From Diplocarpon mali (Eukaryota; Ascomycota; Leotiomycetes; Helotiales; Drepanopezizaceae), in assembly GCA_024741835.1 (NCBI GenBank), contig JAENRP010000613.1, positions 1 through 15,230 of the forward strand: a stretch of DNA of 15,230 nt. The letters are read 5' to 3'. The notes beneath the pieces are model-generated. The model saw only the letters and a list, made by a program, of their open reading frames with translations. It ran no database searches and had not been told where the DNA came from. Position numbers and translations under genes: made by a program. Positions 1 through 9,458 of this stretch are shown in pieces. Each line of letters opens with the position of its first letter. The first letter of the stretch is position 1.

Positions 1-330
1 ACGATTCGCCGCTTTTTGCATTGAAAATCAACGCTTTCAATATGGATTCTTCATTCAGTATACCGACTCCAAAGACACCTACAAAACAGACCTCTCGTGA
101 CGAACGAGTATCGATCCTATAAGAGACTATATGAAGCTGTAAAAGAAGCGTGGGAATCGATAACAATTGAAAGGATTAGAGAATTAATTAGGGAAATGCC
201 AGAGAGATGTAAAGCTGTGATCGCAGCAGGAGGAGGCCATACAAAATATTAAGGAAATTGTAAAAGCAGCATTGCCAAGTATCTAGTGTGCACGGCCTAG
301 AATTGTACATTATTTACCCATAGTACGAAG
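1..330 (+). mobile_element. Internally deleted Tc1/mariner-like element, copy 1
   Basis: An ATG at 42 opens a 26-codon frame (MDSSFSIPTPKT, later SRDERVSIL) that resembles the N-terminus of fungal Tc1-like transposases. It stops at 120-122. From about 112, in another frame, a typical Tc1 transposase C-terminus follows (YKRLYEAVKEAWESIT, then AVIAAGGGHTKY, stop 250-252). The DNA-binding and DDE catalytic parts in between are absent, so this is a non-autonomous derivative of the kind that gives rise to MITEs. Positions 309-332 align with 715-737 of copy 2 (19 of 24 positions, one gap), which I take as the shared right end, with TA at 331-332 as the possible target dinucleotide. The left end is at or beyond the window edge. 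The family call rests on motif recognition; the exact ends are inferred. Confidence 0.6.
112..252 (+). pseudogene. Tc1/mariner transposase C-terminal fragment (copy 1)
   Basis: The frame from 112 reads RSYKRLYEAVKEAWESIT, then an IERIRELIREMPERCKAVI block, ending GGGHTKY before TAA. The W-(E/D)-x-I, MP-x-R-x-x-A-V-I and G-G-x-T-K-Y signatures are the usual ending of fungal Tc1-like transposases. There is no catalytic D or E and no usable start, so it cannot encode an active enzyme. It sits out of frame with the N-terminal scrap at 42-122, and the deletion junction lies at about 110-122. Confidence 0.65.
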
Positions 331-737
331 TAATCTGACCTTTGCCGTCTGTGTGGCCTACTTGAAGTTGCTACTTACTAGGGGGTCTTAACAGGGATAC
401 TGCTAATGATTTTCAGTAGCGAATATGCCGCCATCATTATGTCAACTGTGAAACCTAATTCAGGTAGTACAGGATATGAGGGGTTGTATAAAGGAAAAGT
501 ATCTAAGGGCTTATAGGTTATACAAAAGATTACAAGAAACTATAATAAAAGGGTGGGAATCTATAACAATGAGAAAAACCAAGGAATTAGTAGGGGAAAT
601 GCTACAGAGATATGACGCAGTAATTAAGGCAAATAGTGAATATATGAAGTACTAAAGAGTTATATAAAAGAAGCATCGCGAAGTATCTGATCTGCGCTTT
701 GACATAAAGGTCAGATTATTACCTGCAGTATGAAGTA
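331..737 (+). mobile_element. Internally deleted Tc1/mariner-like element, copy 2
   Basis: A second, diverged derivative lies immediately downstream of copy 1. It is bounded by a perfect 13-bp inverted repeat, TAATCTGACCTTT at 331-343 and AAAGGTCAGATTA at 706-718; the right side continues to GAAG followed by TA at 736-737. It contains a transposase C-terminal remnant ending at 655. Positions 660-691 resemble 256-286 of copy 1 (shared TAAAAG-x-AGCAT and AAGTATCT blocks), showing common descent. The left repeat directly abuts the right end of copy 1, so the two are head to tail and the outermost bases of this left end look lost. It has no transposase coding capacity. Precise ends are inferred. 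Confidence 0.55.
458..655 (+). pseudogene. Tc1/mariner transposase C-terminal fragment (copy 2)
   Basis: The open frame reads a CIKEKYLRAYRLYKRLQET stretch, then KGWESITMRK, ELVGEMLQRYDAVIKA and EYMKY before TAA at 653-655. It aligns by eye with copy 1 (YKRL, WESIT, EL-(I/V)-x-EM, AVI-x-A, KY). Family motifs are altered: MPxR has become MLQR and GGxTKY has become SEYMKY. There is no start codon and a TAA precedes it at 455-457, so it is a relic. Confidence 0.6.
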
Positions 738-2278
738 CTCCAGTGGCAGCAAGACTGTCGTTTAAGCCTTGGTACTGCACAACTACGTAAAACGTACATA
801 TCAGTACTCCAATACCAGGGCAAATTAGCAGGCGACAACTCAATTCCTGTGCGCGGTATCTCCTCCGAACCGCAGATTTTTTAGATCCTTTTGAAAGAGT
901 GTGCAGAGCCGAGATTGAGTCCTACCAACTGCGAAATAATCAAACCCTGAGTTGAATAAATCTAACACTTTTCGAAAGCTTTAGAACGAAAAATTCCTAC
1001 CACCTCTTTTATAAATAAATACCTTGTGCTTTCAACTTCTACTTGGGTACTTTGGGATTATTTAAGATACATACTTACGACTAGAGGAAAGGCTTGAGAA
1101 AGGATATAAAAGAGAAAATGGCAGGTTGTAGTAAATAAGGAGGTGGATAGGACAAGATATATTTTCAAGATTATATAGAATTTTAAAAAAGGGTCACGAT
1201 CGAGAGCCGCCGCCGACTAGCAAGACTGTTGGTACGCAGATTGCGTCTATAAACGCTTTATCCCCTTGTTCCTAGGACCATCCTGTAGATATATATCACA
1301 TAGGAGTCGAGTAGGGTTCATAGGGACCTCTGATCGGTCTCTGGCCGAGGGACTCGGCTAGCATAGCATTCGTAGGCTTAGAGGAACCGAGAAGGGGAGG
1401 TGATTCAGGTGTATAAAGGCATGATACCGGCCCTCTATAGGAGAGCAGACTTTTGAAAAATGATCATAATTTGCCTGTCTCATCCTATTCTATTTCGTTG
1501 TGAAGTATCAATACAGGTACTGCACTTACAAAGACGCTTGACATAATCAAATAAATAGCCGCTATCAGCGTGAAGGGTTTGTCCTAGAGTAGAGAACCTG
1601 GGGTGACTCTGTTTGTCGAGGCACCTTCCGAGAACGTACTCTCGCCTGAGACCTGGAAGGAATACCTGTCGACTAAGGTACGTGTTAAACTCTTGCCTAA
1701 GGATTCAGGAATCACTGTCACAATGGGCTGAGTAGTCAAGACACAAGGAGTTTTTAGGGCTAGTTTCTCGTTATGTATAGAACCGACCATAGCGTTTCTC
1801 GCTTATGCTACATATGTTAGAACTTATATAGCATATTAGAAGGAAAAAAGTGTGGAGGGGGGCGGATGGAGCATATTCAATACCAGGCAGCAGCAAGGTA
1901 TCCATAACGAAAAATGGAAGTTCCTCAAAAACCAATTCCCCAAGTTCCAATCAGACGAAACCATATATGTGACTGTGCTGTTTTAAGACAATACCCGGCT
2001 CCCTTGTTCCAAACTACCCCGGAAAAAGTCTCTCTCAAGAACATCATCGCCGATCTGGCTATTCTAACCCGGATTTTCTGATCGTTACGTTACGTTGCTA
2101 AAGAAGAAACTGTCCTGCGAATGACATAGTAAAGGACATCTACCATGTAACTTTTTGATAAGCTCCGTGTAAAATAGAGCGAAATTAACCAAGCACCAAA
2201 GCTTCCTATACAGGCTGAAGCTGAAGCTTCATCCCATCTAACTCCCGACAAAATGCCGTGCGTATTTGGCACGGTACC
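738..2278. other. AT-rich stretch without recognisable genes
   Basis: I see no supportable gene here. Reading frames are short and stop-rich on both strands; the longest, on the minus strand at 1584-1790 and 2090-2272, resemble nothing I know. There is a small hairpin at 1342-1360 (8-bp stem with one G-T pair, loop GGA) and a repeated GGTACTGCAC at about 770 and 1515. The composition suits old, mutated repeat DNA between genes. Confidence 0.5.
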
Positions 2279-2845
2279 TACAGTACTAGAGATGAAGTTT
2301 GAATCGCTTTGCCGAAAAACGCGTTTTTCGCATTCCCGCGTTATGTAATCTTACATCCTCACTCCTATAATTTGGCTACTCTACAACGTCCTCATACTTC
2401 GATAAATTGTGATTCAACAGTTAAGAAGGAGTTATCTCCATATCAAAGAGCTCTTATTGAAGGCGCCGCTAATGGAGAATTAAACCCAGCTCAAATTGCA
2501 CGCCTCTATAATATACCAAAATCGAGTATTAGAACTACTTTGCGCCGCATTACACAACGTCACGAAGGCTTTAGCAAACCTCGTTCCGGTCGTCCAAAGT
2601 CATATTCAGATCATGACGTATGTCGACTGATACGCCATATACGCAAACATCCAAAACAGACTTATAAAGAGGTCAAAAACGAATTGGATTTAGGATTTTC
2701 GATTTATACTATTCGACATATTTTAAAAGAGAATGGTATCACCAACTGGCGTGCCAAAAAAAGGCCAGAACTTATAGAGGAAGTCGCTAAGTAGAGGTAT
2801 AACTGGGCGAAAGTACGAGAAAATTGGACGATTGCCGATTTTTAA
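2279..2845 (+). pseudogene. Truncated Tc1-like transposase, N-terminal DNA-binding half
   Basis: The frame from 2309 is open for 161 codons to TAG at 2792-2794 and then resumes for 16 codons (RYNWAKVRENWTIADF) before TAA at 2843-2845. From about nucleotide 2432 it shows the paired helix-turn-helix layout of Tc1 transposases: LSPYQRALIEGA, then PAQIARLYNIPKSSIRTTL, a basic linker with RSGRPKSYS (GRPR-like), then a second helical unit ending SIYTIRHILKENGI. WAKVRENWT is the segment that normally leads into the DDE catalytic domain, which is missing here. The frame opens on TTG with no in-frame ATG, so either the start has mutated or this is only a fragment. CAGTAC at 2281, just upstream, resembles Tc1-type ends. 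It differs in sequence from the elements at 1-737. It is dead: no start, two stops, no catalytic triad. Confidence 0.75.
2313..2330. repeat. 18-bp perfect palindrome
   Basis: CGAAAAACG is followed directly by its reverse complement CGTTTTTCG. It lies at the 5' edge of the Tc1-like fragment. It may be part of a transposase-binding end or chance; nothing here decides. Confidence 0.85.
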
Positions 2846-2997
2846 TAGTATTCCAATTAAGCGTTACCCACCAATAACTTCTTACCAGCACCTTCGCTCT
2901 GGACTGGACTTTGATGGACGAAGCTCACGCATAGCCACCCGCATGGAATCGCATAACTTCTCGAGCCGCGCGACTGTATAGAGAACTGGGAGAAGGC

Positions 2998-3018
2998 TTT
3001 GCTTGCTTGCTTGCTTGT
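2998..3018. repeat. Short GCTT tetranucleotide microsatellite
   Basis: Four perfect GCTT units at 3001-3016 with partial units on both sides. A simple-sequence repeat in non-coding DNA. Confidence 0.85.
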
Positions 3019-3238
3019 TTGGACAAGGTGATGTCAAGAAAACATGGGTTGTTTTTTTACATGCACATCGAGTAGAGGGCAGTGCCATATGTATGAGGCA
3101 AATGATGGCCTCGTGGCGGAGATCCAGAAAGCTAGTTATACAAGTAAACTACCGGTGCTGACTTATATGGGCAACTGTACTGTACTCAAGGAGTCTCCAG
3201 GTCTGTATCTTCCTTTCGAAAATCGATAACTTATAATC

Positions 3239-4290
3239 TTAAGCAAGCGAGTCAGCATCCATCTCGCCATCAACTCTTCGAGGCACTGCTCTATTTCCTT
3301 CTTCATACAAAATTATTGCCCCTCTCCCAAATCTCTCGTAATCAATTACAAACTTGGTATCAAGATCGGATATGTTCAGGCGTCTTTCATTTCAGATGCT
3401 ATACGAAGGCGAAGATTTCTCATGCCACGATATTATTGCAAGCTTTGGGTTCGACCTTTGTCTCTCTTACATGCTGATTGAGATCCCAGCCTGCATATAA
3501 ATTTGCAGGATTACAGGCTTGTCTGGTGTTTGGAACTCCTTTCTACTCCCTTGGGTTGCAACTAGTCTAGATAAGCGACCTCATTATTGACTTCGCCATA
3601 TCTATCCTAGAGCGACATATTAAAAAAACCCCCCGTAAGATTACTGTGGATCTCTCTACATCATAGACTACCAAAAGCATTTGGTATTTAGTAAAGTGTC
3701 ACTTTTGTCAAGGTGTTTGGGACATGACTTGGGGCTATCATTTCAAGAACGTTTTTGATGAGCTGATTGATATTTTTCCACCTTGCCCTAGCCGCCAGAA
3801 GTGAAGTCGTGCCGGGCCTCGTATTGTTTGCGCTCTCGTAAATCTTACGTACGGCGTCTCTGACTGCTCTGACCTCGTCGATGATCAGAACCCCATTCAA
3901 TGTCTCCTCGCAAACGACCCTTCAATTTGCGGATTGACCTCTATAACTCGGTCCCCGGCATCTCTCTCTGCGAAGAGCTTACATATTGAGCTATGAGTGC
4001 TGGAGTCAGCAATAGCTTGATTCCGCCAAGTTTAAGATGCCAGTCTCACTCAGCACATATGCCTACATGAGCCAGGCGATCAACCCCAAGTCTCCCGTGC
4101 CGGACGTATCCATCTGCCCCAAGGCTCTCTTTGCAATCTGCTCATACACACTCTTGAATTAGCTCGGGCCTCGTTCGAGAAAAAGTGACAGTAGAACATG
4201 AAAGACTTCAAATTGCCGATTTATAGGCAAGTCTGATCCATGCCATAGGGTTAGAGTCCGGACGGTAGCCTCCTTCAGAGCAAGAACGGC
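3239..4290 (-). pseudogene. Possible decayed coding remnants, identity unknown
   Basis: Three minus-strand stretches read like protein but do not connect in frame. (a) About 4160-4060 gives FKSVYEQIAKRALGQMD and then GDLGLIAWLM before a stop. (b) 3900-3688 gives an IIDEVRAVRDAVRKIYES block, then ARARWKNINQLIKNVLEMIA. (c) About 3380-3239 gives LNISDLDTKFVIDYERFGRG, then EEGNRAVPRRVDGEMDA and a stop at 3239-3241. Stops and frame changes separate them, and I saw no credible start. They may be one ruined gene or several. I do not recognise a family, and short protein-like stretches can arise by chance, so confidence is low. The rest of 2846-4640 shows no gene. Confidence 0.22.
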
Positions 4291-4639
4291 ATTGATGGTC
4301 TGTAATGGTTATATCGTTTGCGTCCTTAGGTCTTGGTATATTTGACCGCGCTCAACTGAACTTGTTCCAAACATCATTCTCGTGAAAAATTACTGCTGAT
4401 AGAAGTTTATGGGATAGCTTGTGCTACTGGACTCATCGTGACCAGCTACATCGCCAAGAGCATGCTTATTTTCATCGAGATCTCATCGAGTCGATCTATC
4501 ACGGCGTTTCTTATTGCAGCGATCAGTTACAAGTGTGCTCTGGTGTATTTGGATTTGCTCGTGGACATATGAGAAGCTGGAGTATGATGCACTGTTGACC
4601 GGAGGTAAAATCGAGGTATTCATGCTATCTTTTGACTAA

Positions 4640-4967
4640 ACTTCGAATAAATGGGTTTTGAAGGCTGTTCTAGGACTTGCGCTTAGCTCTTAATCAAACC
4701 ATAGATGGTGATGCCTCATCAGCTTGGTTTAACACCATCATGTGTGGTAATGACGATTTCTGCTGGTAAGACCGATCCGGAATCACCGAAGTGGGGCCGG
4801 TACGTAGGCCGAGGGAGCTTTAGTACTGTAAACGTGTTAACCTTTGTCAACATTCAAACGGCCGGCCATTCCAATCCACAACATAAAAGCATGGGCACTT
4901 GATTCTTTAGAGCAGCAAAGGCTTCCGCTACTTGGGTCCAAGCTCAGTTATCACCACAACCACAGTA
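4640..4967 (+). promoter_or_regulatory. 5' region of HRD1
   Basis: This non-coding stretch precedes the HRD1 start codon. A CCAAT pentamer lies at 4871-4875, about 95 bp upstream of the ATG. I saw no clear TATA box and no unfolded-protein-response element of the yeast CAGCGTG type. Short frames at 4705-4902 and 4844-5152 are not gene-like; the latter runs through HRD1 exon 1, intron 1 and exon 2 in the wrong frame. Confidence 0.3.
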
Positions 4968-7647
4968 ATGGGGCGACTTTTCTGGTATGCTGGGGTAAGC
5001 TCTTCCGGAAGCTTGAGGGTATCTGGATGGATTGGCTAATGTATCCCAGGTCTCTACGGCTCTGGCAGGAGGTGTCATTGTCTCCGCCTTCAATCAGAGG
5101 GCGAATTTCTACTCAGCTTGTGTCTACTTGGCGCAAAGTAATCTGTGCTTGATGGTACGGTTGGAGCTCTCCTTGGAAATGGTACTGGCTGACCCAGCTG
5201 GCAGATACTGATCAATTTGATCCTTTTTATCTACGGAACCTTCATGTACGGGCTGCAGCGGCTCTGTTATGGCCAGCTTCGACCCATCGAAATCGAACAA
5301 CTCTACGAGAAATCATGGTTCGCGATCACGGAGACATGCTTAGCTATGACAATTTTCAGGGAGGAGGTTGGCGCATGGTTTCTGGTCATGTTCGTTGCGC
5401 TCTTGACGGGCAAGGTTTGGGGTTGGATTGGAGATGGAAGAGTAGAGGTTCTGGAGCAACAACCGCCAGCAAATCCGCGCCTATTCCACATTCGACTATC
5501 AGTCTCCCTGGCCATGTCAGTCATTTACGACCTATGGCTGATGCGCTACACCACCAAGACAGTCATACAACAGGCTCGGCCGAACATGATGGTGATGTTC
5601 CTTTTCGAGCTCGCGATCCTCACTTCAACATCCTTCGCGACAGCATTCCGATACTGCATATCCTTGATAGAGGCGAAGGTTGTCAAGGAACAAACCAGGG
5701 AACGACTGATTGAGCGCAGGAGAGAGGTTAGAGAAGAGCGGGCAGAGATGATTAGGCAGAGAGAAGCGGCGGTGTCGTCAGCGGTTGCTGGAGAGGAATC
5801 TGATGCAGCTCAGTCTAATGCACCGCTACCTTCCGAGGATGATGTGGATGAGATGGATATCGAAGTTCCGGGATGGGAGGCAAAGGGACATTGGGTTTTG
5901 ACCCTGGACTTGATCACAGGTAGGAAAAGTCTCTTTGCAACAAGTATAATCGCTCACATGTCTAGATTTCGTCAAACTGGGAATATACATCTCATTCTTT
6001 GTCATTCTACTGATGTTCTATGGTCTTCCAATCCACATCATGCGTGATCTATTCATGACGGCACGTTCCTTCATGAAACGACTTGCGGCTTTCGTCAAAT
6101 ACCGCCAAGCTACGAGGAACATGAACTCGACATACGAAGATGCTACCGTGGAAGATATCCAGAGAGATGACACTTGCATTATATGTAGAGAAGAGATGAG
6201 ACCCTGGTCCGTAACAAATCCAGAAACTCCTCCTGCCGCCCCCGGAGCCCCTCCGAGACCTGCCAACACGGTCAACGAGCGCACGAGACCAAAAAAGCTA
6301 CCTTGCGGACATATTCTGCATCTCGGCTGCCTCAAAAGCTGGCTTGAACGACAACAAGTTTGCCCAACGTGTCGGCGACCTGTGGTAGATACCCAGGGTC
6401 AAATTCTCCGAGGTGCTGCGAACGATGCAAACCAAGCCCAAGGTGCACAGGCTCCTGGTCAGCAGGACGGCGCCGCAGGAGCTCCTCCCCAACGCAGGAT
6501 GCGAATGCTCAATTTGGGACCTTTGAGAGTCGGTTTCGGTCAGGCCAACATCCAAGATTTTGCTCAGGGAATTCAACAGCAAGGGCTAGACAATGGAGTT
6601 GGAGGCGGAAACGCGAGGATATACGGCTTGGAATTGGGCTTTCCGCGTCGGGGTCAGCCGGCAGGTGCCATCCCAAATCCGAATGGGGCAAATTCGATAC
6701 AGGATCAACTTCAACAGCTTGAGCAACAGATCACGACTGAAATTCGAGGCCTCCAGGTCACACAGCAGGAGTTGAATCTAGTACAGCTTATGCAGGTAGA
6801 GCTTGCCAGGTTGAGGCTCATTCAAGATGGAGGGTTAGATCCTTTGGCAGCAAACTTCCAGATGCCTCAAATGCCTCAAATGCCACAACTGCCACAACTA
6901 GGGACTGTCACAAGATATCCGCCATTTGCCAATGCGGTCCCTCCACAGATGTCAAGACACAGTGCACGACCAACCACGGCTGCCATCCCATCTGGTAGTG
7001 CGGATCTCCCTCCTGGAGTAGCAATACCAGAAGGGTGGTCTCTTCTGCCGTTAGAGAGGCTTGACACTGGCCTTACTATCCCACAAAACACAGCGCCAGT
7101 ATCAGGACCAGCAGCGAGTGAAGGCCCGGCCTCTACAATCACCAACCAAAACATCAATTCTACGGCATTAGCGTCTAACAATACCTTGGCACCAACCCCG
7201 ACGACAAACCCCGAGGCCCACTCGCAGGCCTCGTCTGACGATCCGCCTGACACACAGTCCACTCATACTCCGCTATCTATAGCAGCCGACCAAACCATCA
7301 ACACAGGCCTAGATACCGCAACATCAAGTACTAACGGTCATACAGAACCCGCCGCTGTTCAGCAAGATGCAGATGTCTTGCCAAACTGGGGATCGAGTCA
7401 ATTATTCTCATCAGGCAGTCTTTCAGGCACTCTCGGAGATGCAAGCGAGACTTCCACGTCTTCTGCAGCACAATCACAACCTCCCACGACTGTTGGCGAG
7501 CAGAGCGCTGTAGCACCCTCTTTATCTACAGCGGAATCGTGCGCAGGGCCTGGTACCGCGGGAGAGGGACAGGAGCATAAAGACATTAAGGGGAAAGGGA
7601 AAGCTGTCACGGTGGAAGATGCTGTCGACGAATCTGAGGGGTCGTGA
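4968..7647 (+). CDS. hrd1: HRD1/synoviolin-type ER membrane RING-H2 E3 ubiquitin ligase
   Basis: Exons 4968-4994, 5050-5154, 5205-5919 and 5966-7647 join without a frame break into 842 residues, a usual length for filamentous fungi. The protein acts in ER-associated degradation: it ubiquitinates misfolded ER proteins and forms the retrotranslocation channel with Hrd3 and Der1 partners (family knowledge). Residues 1-310 carry at least six hydrophobic segments (about 4-22, 40-62, 82-119, 139-162, 174-202, 284-307), with the typical [14 protein letters not shown] and [10 protein letters not shown] stretches. A charged loop ([20 protein letters not shown], then an acidic [14 protein letters not shown]) precedes the last hydrophobic segment. 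The RING-H2 domain spans about 353-418: [17 protein letters not shown], with a Pro/Ala-rich insert between the second and third ligands. The C-terminal half is low complexity with a short coiled coil ([17 protein letters not shown]) and ends [19 protein letters not shown]. The ATG was chosen because MGRLFWYAG plus exon 2 gives the expected first membrane segment. No lesion was found. It converges on the pseudogene at 8176. Confidence 0.93.
4995..5049 (+). other. HRD1 intron 1 (55 bp)
   Basis: GTAAGC donor, CCCAG acceptor and a branch-like GGCTAAT near the 3' end. Removal joins WYAG to VSTALAGG in phase 0. Confidence 0.85.
5155..5204 (+). other. HRD1 intron 2 (50 bp)
   Basis: GTACGG donor, GGCAG acceptor and branch-like GGCTGAC. 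Removal joins SNLCLM to [11 protein letters not shown] in phase 0 and restores the second membrane segment. Confidence 0.85.
5920..5965 (+). other. HRD1 intron 3 (46 bp)
   Basis: GTAGGA donor and TCTAG acceptor. Splicing in phase 1 rebuilds [15 protein letters not shown] and connects the long membrane exon to the RING exon. Confidence 0.88.
6862..6897 (+). repeat. Four 9-bp in-frame repeats encoding MPQ/LPQ
   Basis: Units ATGCCTCAA, ATGCCTCAA, ATGCCACAA and CTGCCACAA encode [12 protein letters not shown] within the disordered tail of HRD1. Because they are in frame, unit gain or loss would change length without frameshift. Confidence 0.85.
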
Positions 7648-8175
7648 GCTGCTCCCGGGCTCGCTTCACATGGTATTTCTTTGGTTATCGTTGGCGTAGT
7701 TGCATCCGTGGTGTTTGGAGCAAGAATGGTCGGTTATGGATCACGTCCTCTGTAACTTGAATGAATTAAAGAAGATAGTTCTATTCCTTAGGATATGAGA
7801 TGTACGGTGGATCGGTGCTGTAGTGGGGTAGGTGTGTGTTGACTACGGTGGATGTAACAGCAGATCAAGTTGGAAAGGTAGCTGCGGATGTGCTCTTGAG
7901 CAGAAGCGAACAAGCAGATTCAATTTTCTTCATGTGGCTCGAGCGTTTTGCGGCCATAGAATCATTACCGATTGCCTACGCGCTGAATTTGTGGATTGAG
8001 GAAGCTCCTTTCATTGGTACCGGCAGGGTTGAATTCTCTCGAATCCATGGATCATTTTACGTTTACCCGGCCACGTTAGACTCTGGGAATCGATACCATG
8101 CTATCATATCATACACGGTGACGCGAAGAAGCGCCTAGTCTTTTTTCCATGCTTCCACCCTCACTCTCCAGCGTC
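7648..8175. other. Convergent intergenic region
   Basis: This gap lies between the 3' ends of HRD1 (plus) and the helicase pseudogene (minus). AATTAAA at about 7764-7770 is a plausible HRD1 poly(A) signal, roughly 120 nt after the stop. The 100-codon plus-strand frame at 7836-8138 opens on GTG, has no early ATG and resembles nothing known to me, so I treat it as 3' flank. Confidence 0.5.
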
Positions 8176-8244
8176 TCATCTCACCTCGTCCAATCCTCCA
8201 TCCCCAGTCGGCCTGGTAACCCCCTCAGCAAGAGTGTGCCGCTG

Positions 8245-8346
8245 CCCTCCCACGATAGCACCGCACTCCGGACACCTCGCCTCCTCCATTGCCATTCCAT
8301 ACTCGCCAATGGCAAATGGATGGCCGTTCTCGCAGTTGCACCAGTG
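8245..8346 (-). other. RZ-type zinc finger at the C-terminus of the pseudogene
   Basis: The sequence HWCNCENGHPFAIGEYG, then ARCPECGAIVGG, matches the RZ finger that ends ZNFX1-type proteins and also occurs in RNF213. The family normally has Cys in GEC; here the codon at 8299-8301 is TAT (Tyr), which would remove a zinc ligand. Upstream, a stop at 8626-8628 separates this block from the preceding 278-codon frame although both are in the same frame. Confidence 0.75.
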
Positions 8347-9458
8347 TCCCGAGTGCGTCGCAGTGCCGCCGCGGCCGCTCACCATCGCGCTCTTGATCGC
8401 AGTTCGCTCCGCGGCCGTCACTTCTTCGTACCACTCTTTTCTTAGCAGGCCTCGAATGTAGTCGAGCGCGACGCTGAGAATCGAGGCGCGGGCAAAGGGC
8501 GGCTTGCAGAGTTCCTTTGCATGCGTGAGGAGCTGGATGGCGTCTTGGACTACCGAGATGCTGTTGCTGCTGTGAGAGGCTGTGAGCTTGAGAGCGTGGG
8601 TGTACATGTGTAGCGTCCGGGCGATCTAGCCAAAAGAGCAGGTAGCTTCAACGGCCAGCTTCGGCAGATTCTCCCGGTTGCAGTCCGAGATGAAAGTCTT
8701 GCAATCGTCGGATAAGCCAGTAGATGCTTGATTCGGGAGGCCGCCCGAGATCTTGGTGCCGGAAGTTGCGGCGTGCGTCTTCAGCGCTTTGGTGACGGTG
8801 AAGAGGTCGGAGAGGACCACGTAGTTGGCCTTGAGCTCTACCGCGCGGCCGCCGAAGGTGGCTCGTTTGTCGCGGGCGATGATTGGGGATATGGGAGCGA
8901 GAGTCATATTAGCTATGCGGGCGTCGAGTGGAATTTCGAGAGAGGCGTGGACAGTAGCATCGTGGAGTCTTCTGGCGGGCTCGTTGCATTCTGCTGTACT
9001 GTGCCGGAAGCGCTCAATGGCTCTCCGGATCTGGGACGCTTGGGCGTAGTTTTCCTTCAGGGCGCTGGGTATTTCATCCTTTGTCGTGTGATTGGGTTTG
9101 CCTCCGTGATTTACAACTACTTTCTGGACGCCAGCGAGAAATTTTCGTTGGCTTATATCGAGCTTGTGATCCAGCTCCTCGATATACTTCTCCACTTGCT
9201 GTAAACGCTCTTGGCCACTTACGACGAAGCGTTTCGACATCTCGTCGATCACGGCCTGGTTGATGACCCTGTTGCAGCGCTGCGTGGCATGTTGTTGGAT
9301 GGGCCGATTACAATCTGGACATTTCGGAACCGACTTCGAAAGCTCCGATGAGTTCTTGAGGCCTGTGTACTCGCCGTGTTCATCGATTTTGTAGACCTCA
9401 GACATACCAATCACCCCATCTAGTGTCTCGGCCGTGAAGAAATGCTCGCAGCCGAGGA

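Noticed and set aside
1..35. Similarity between the window start (CTTTTTGCATT) and 2323-2335 (GTTTTTCGCATT)
   Set aside because: About 10 bases with a gap; too short to claim a shared terminal repeat between the two element types.
735..811. Direct repeat GTACTCCA at 735-742 and 804-811
   Set aside because: Eight bases 69 bp apart, with no element between them that would make it a target-site duplication.
1342..1360. Small hairpin (stem TGGCCGAG/CTCGGCTA)
   Set aside because: There is no T run or adjacent gene end, and no tRNA cloverleaf can be built around it.
1584..1790. 68-codon minus-strand frame
   Set aside because: No recognisable family, codon pattern or splice context; likely a chance frame in non-coding DNA.
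4358..4575. Plus-strand open stretch with hydrophobic text (TSYIAKSMLIFIEI)
   Set aside because: It has no start codon, is about 70 codons stop to stop, and lacks supporting neighbours; within chance expectation.
4844..5152. 102-codon plus-strand frame upstream of HRD1
   Set aside because: It runs through HRD1 exon 1, intron 1 and exon 2 in another frame; the HRD1 exons explain the DNA better.
6876..7262. 128-codon minus-strand frame antisense to HRD1
   Set aside because: It is a shadow of the low-complexity HRD1 tail and is biased in composition by the sense codons.
7836..8138. 100-codon plus-strand frame between HRD1 and the pseudogene
   Set aside because: It opens on GTG, the first ATG comes about a third of the way in, it has no recognisable similarity, and it lies in the 3' flank of two convergent genes.
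8728..9204. 158-codon plus-strand frame
   Set aside because: It is antisense to a conserved part of the helicase pseudogene and has no protein character of its own.
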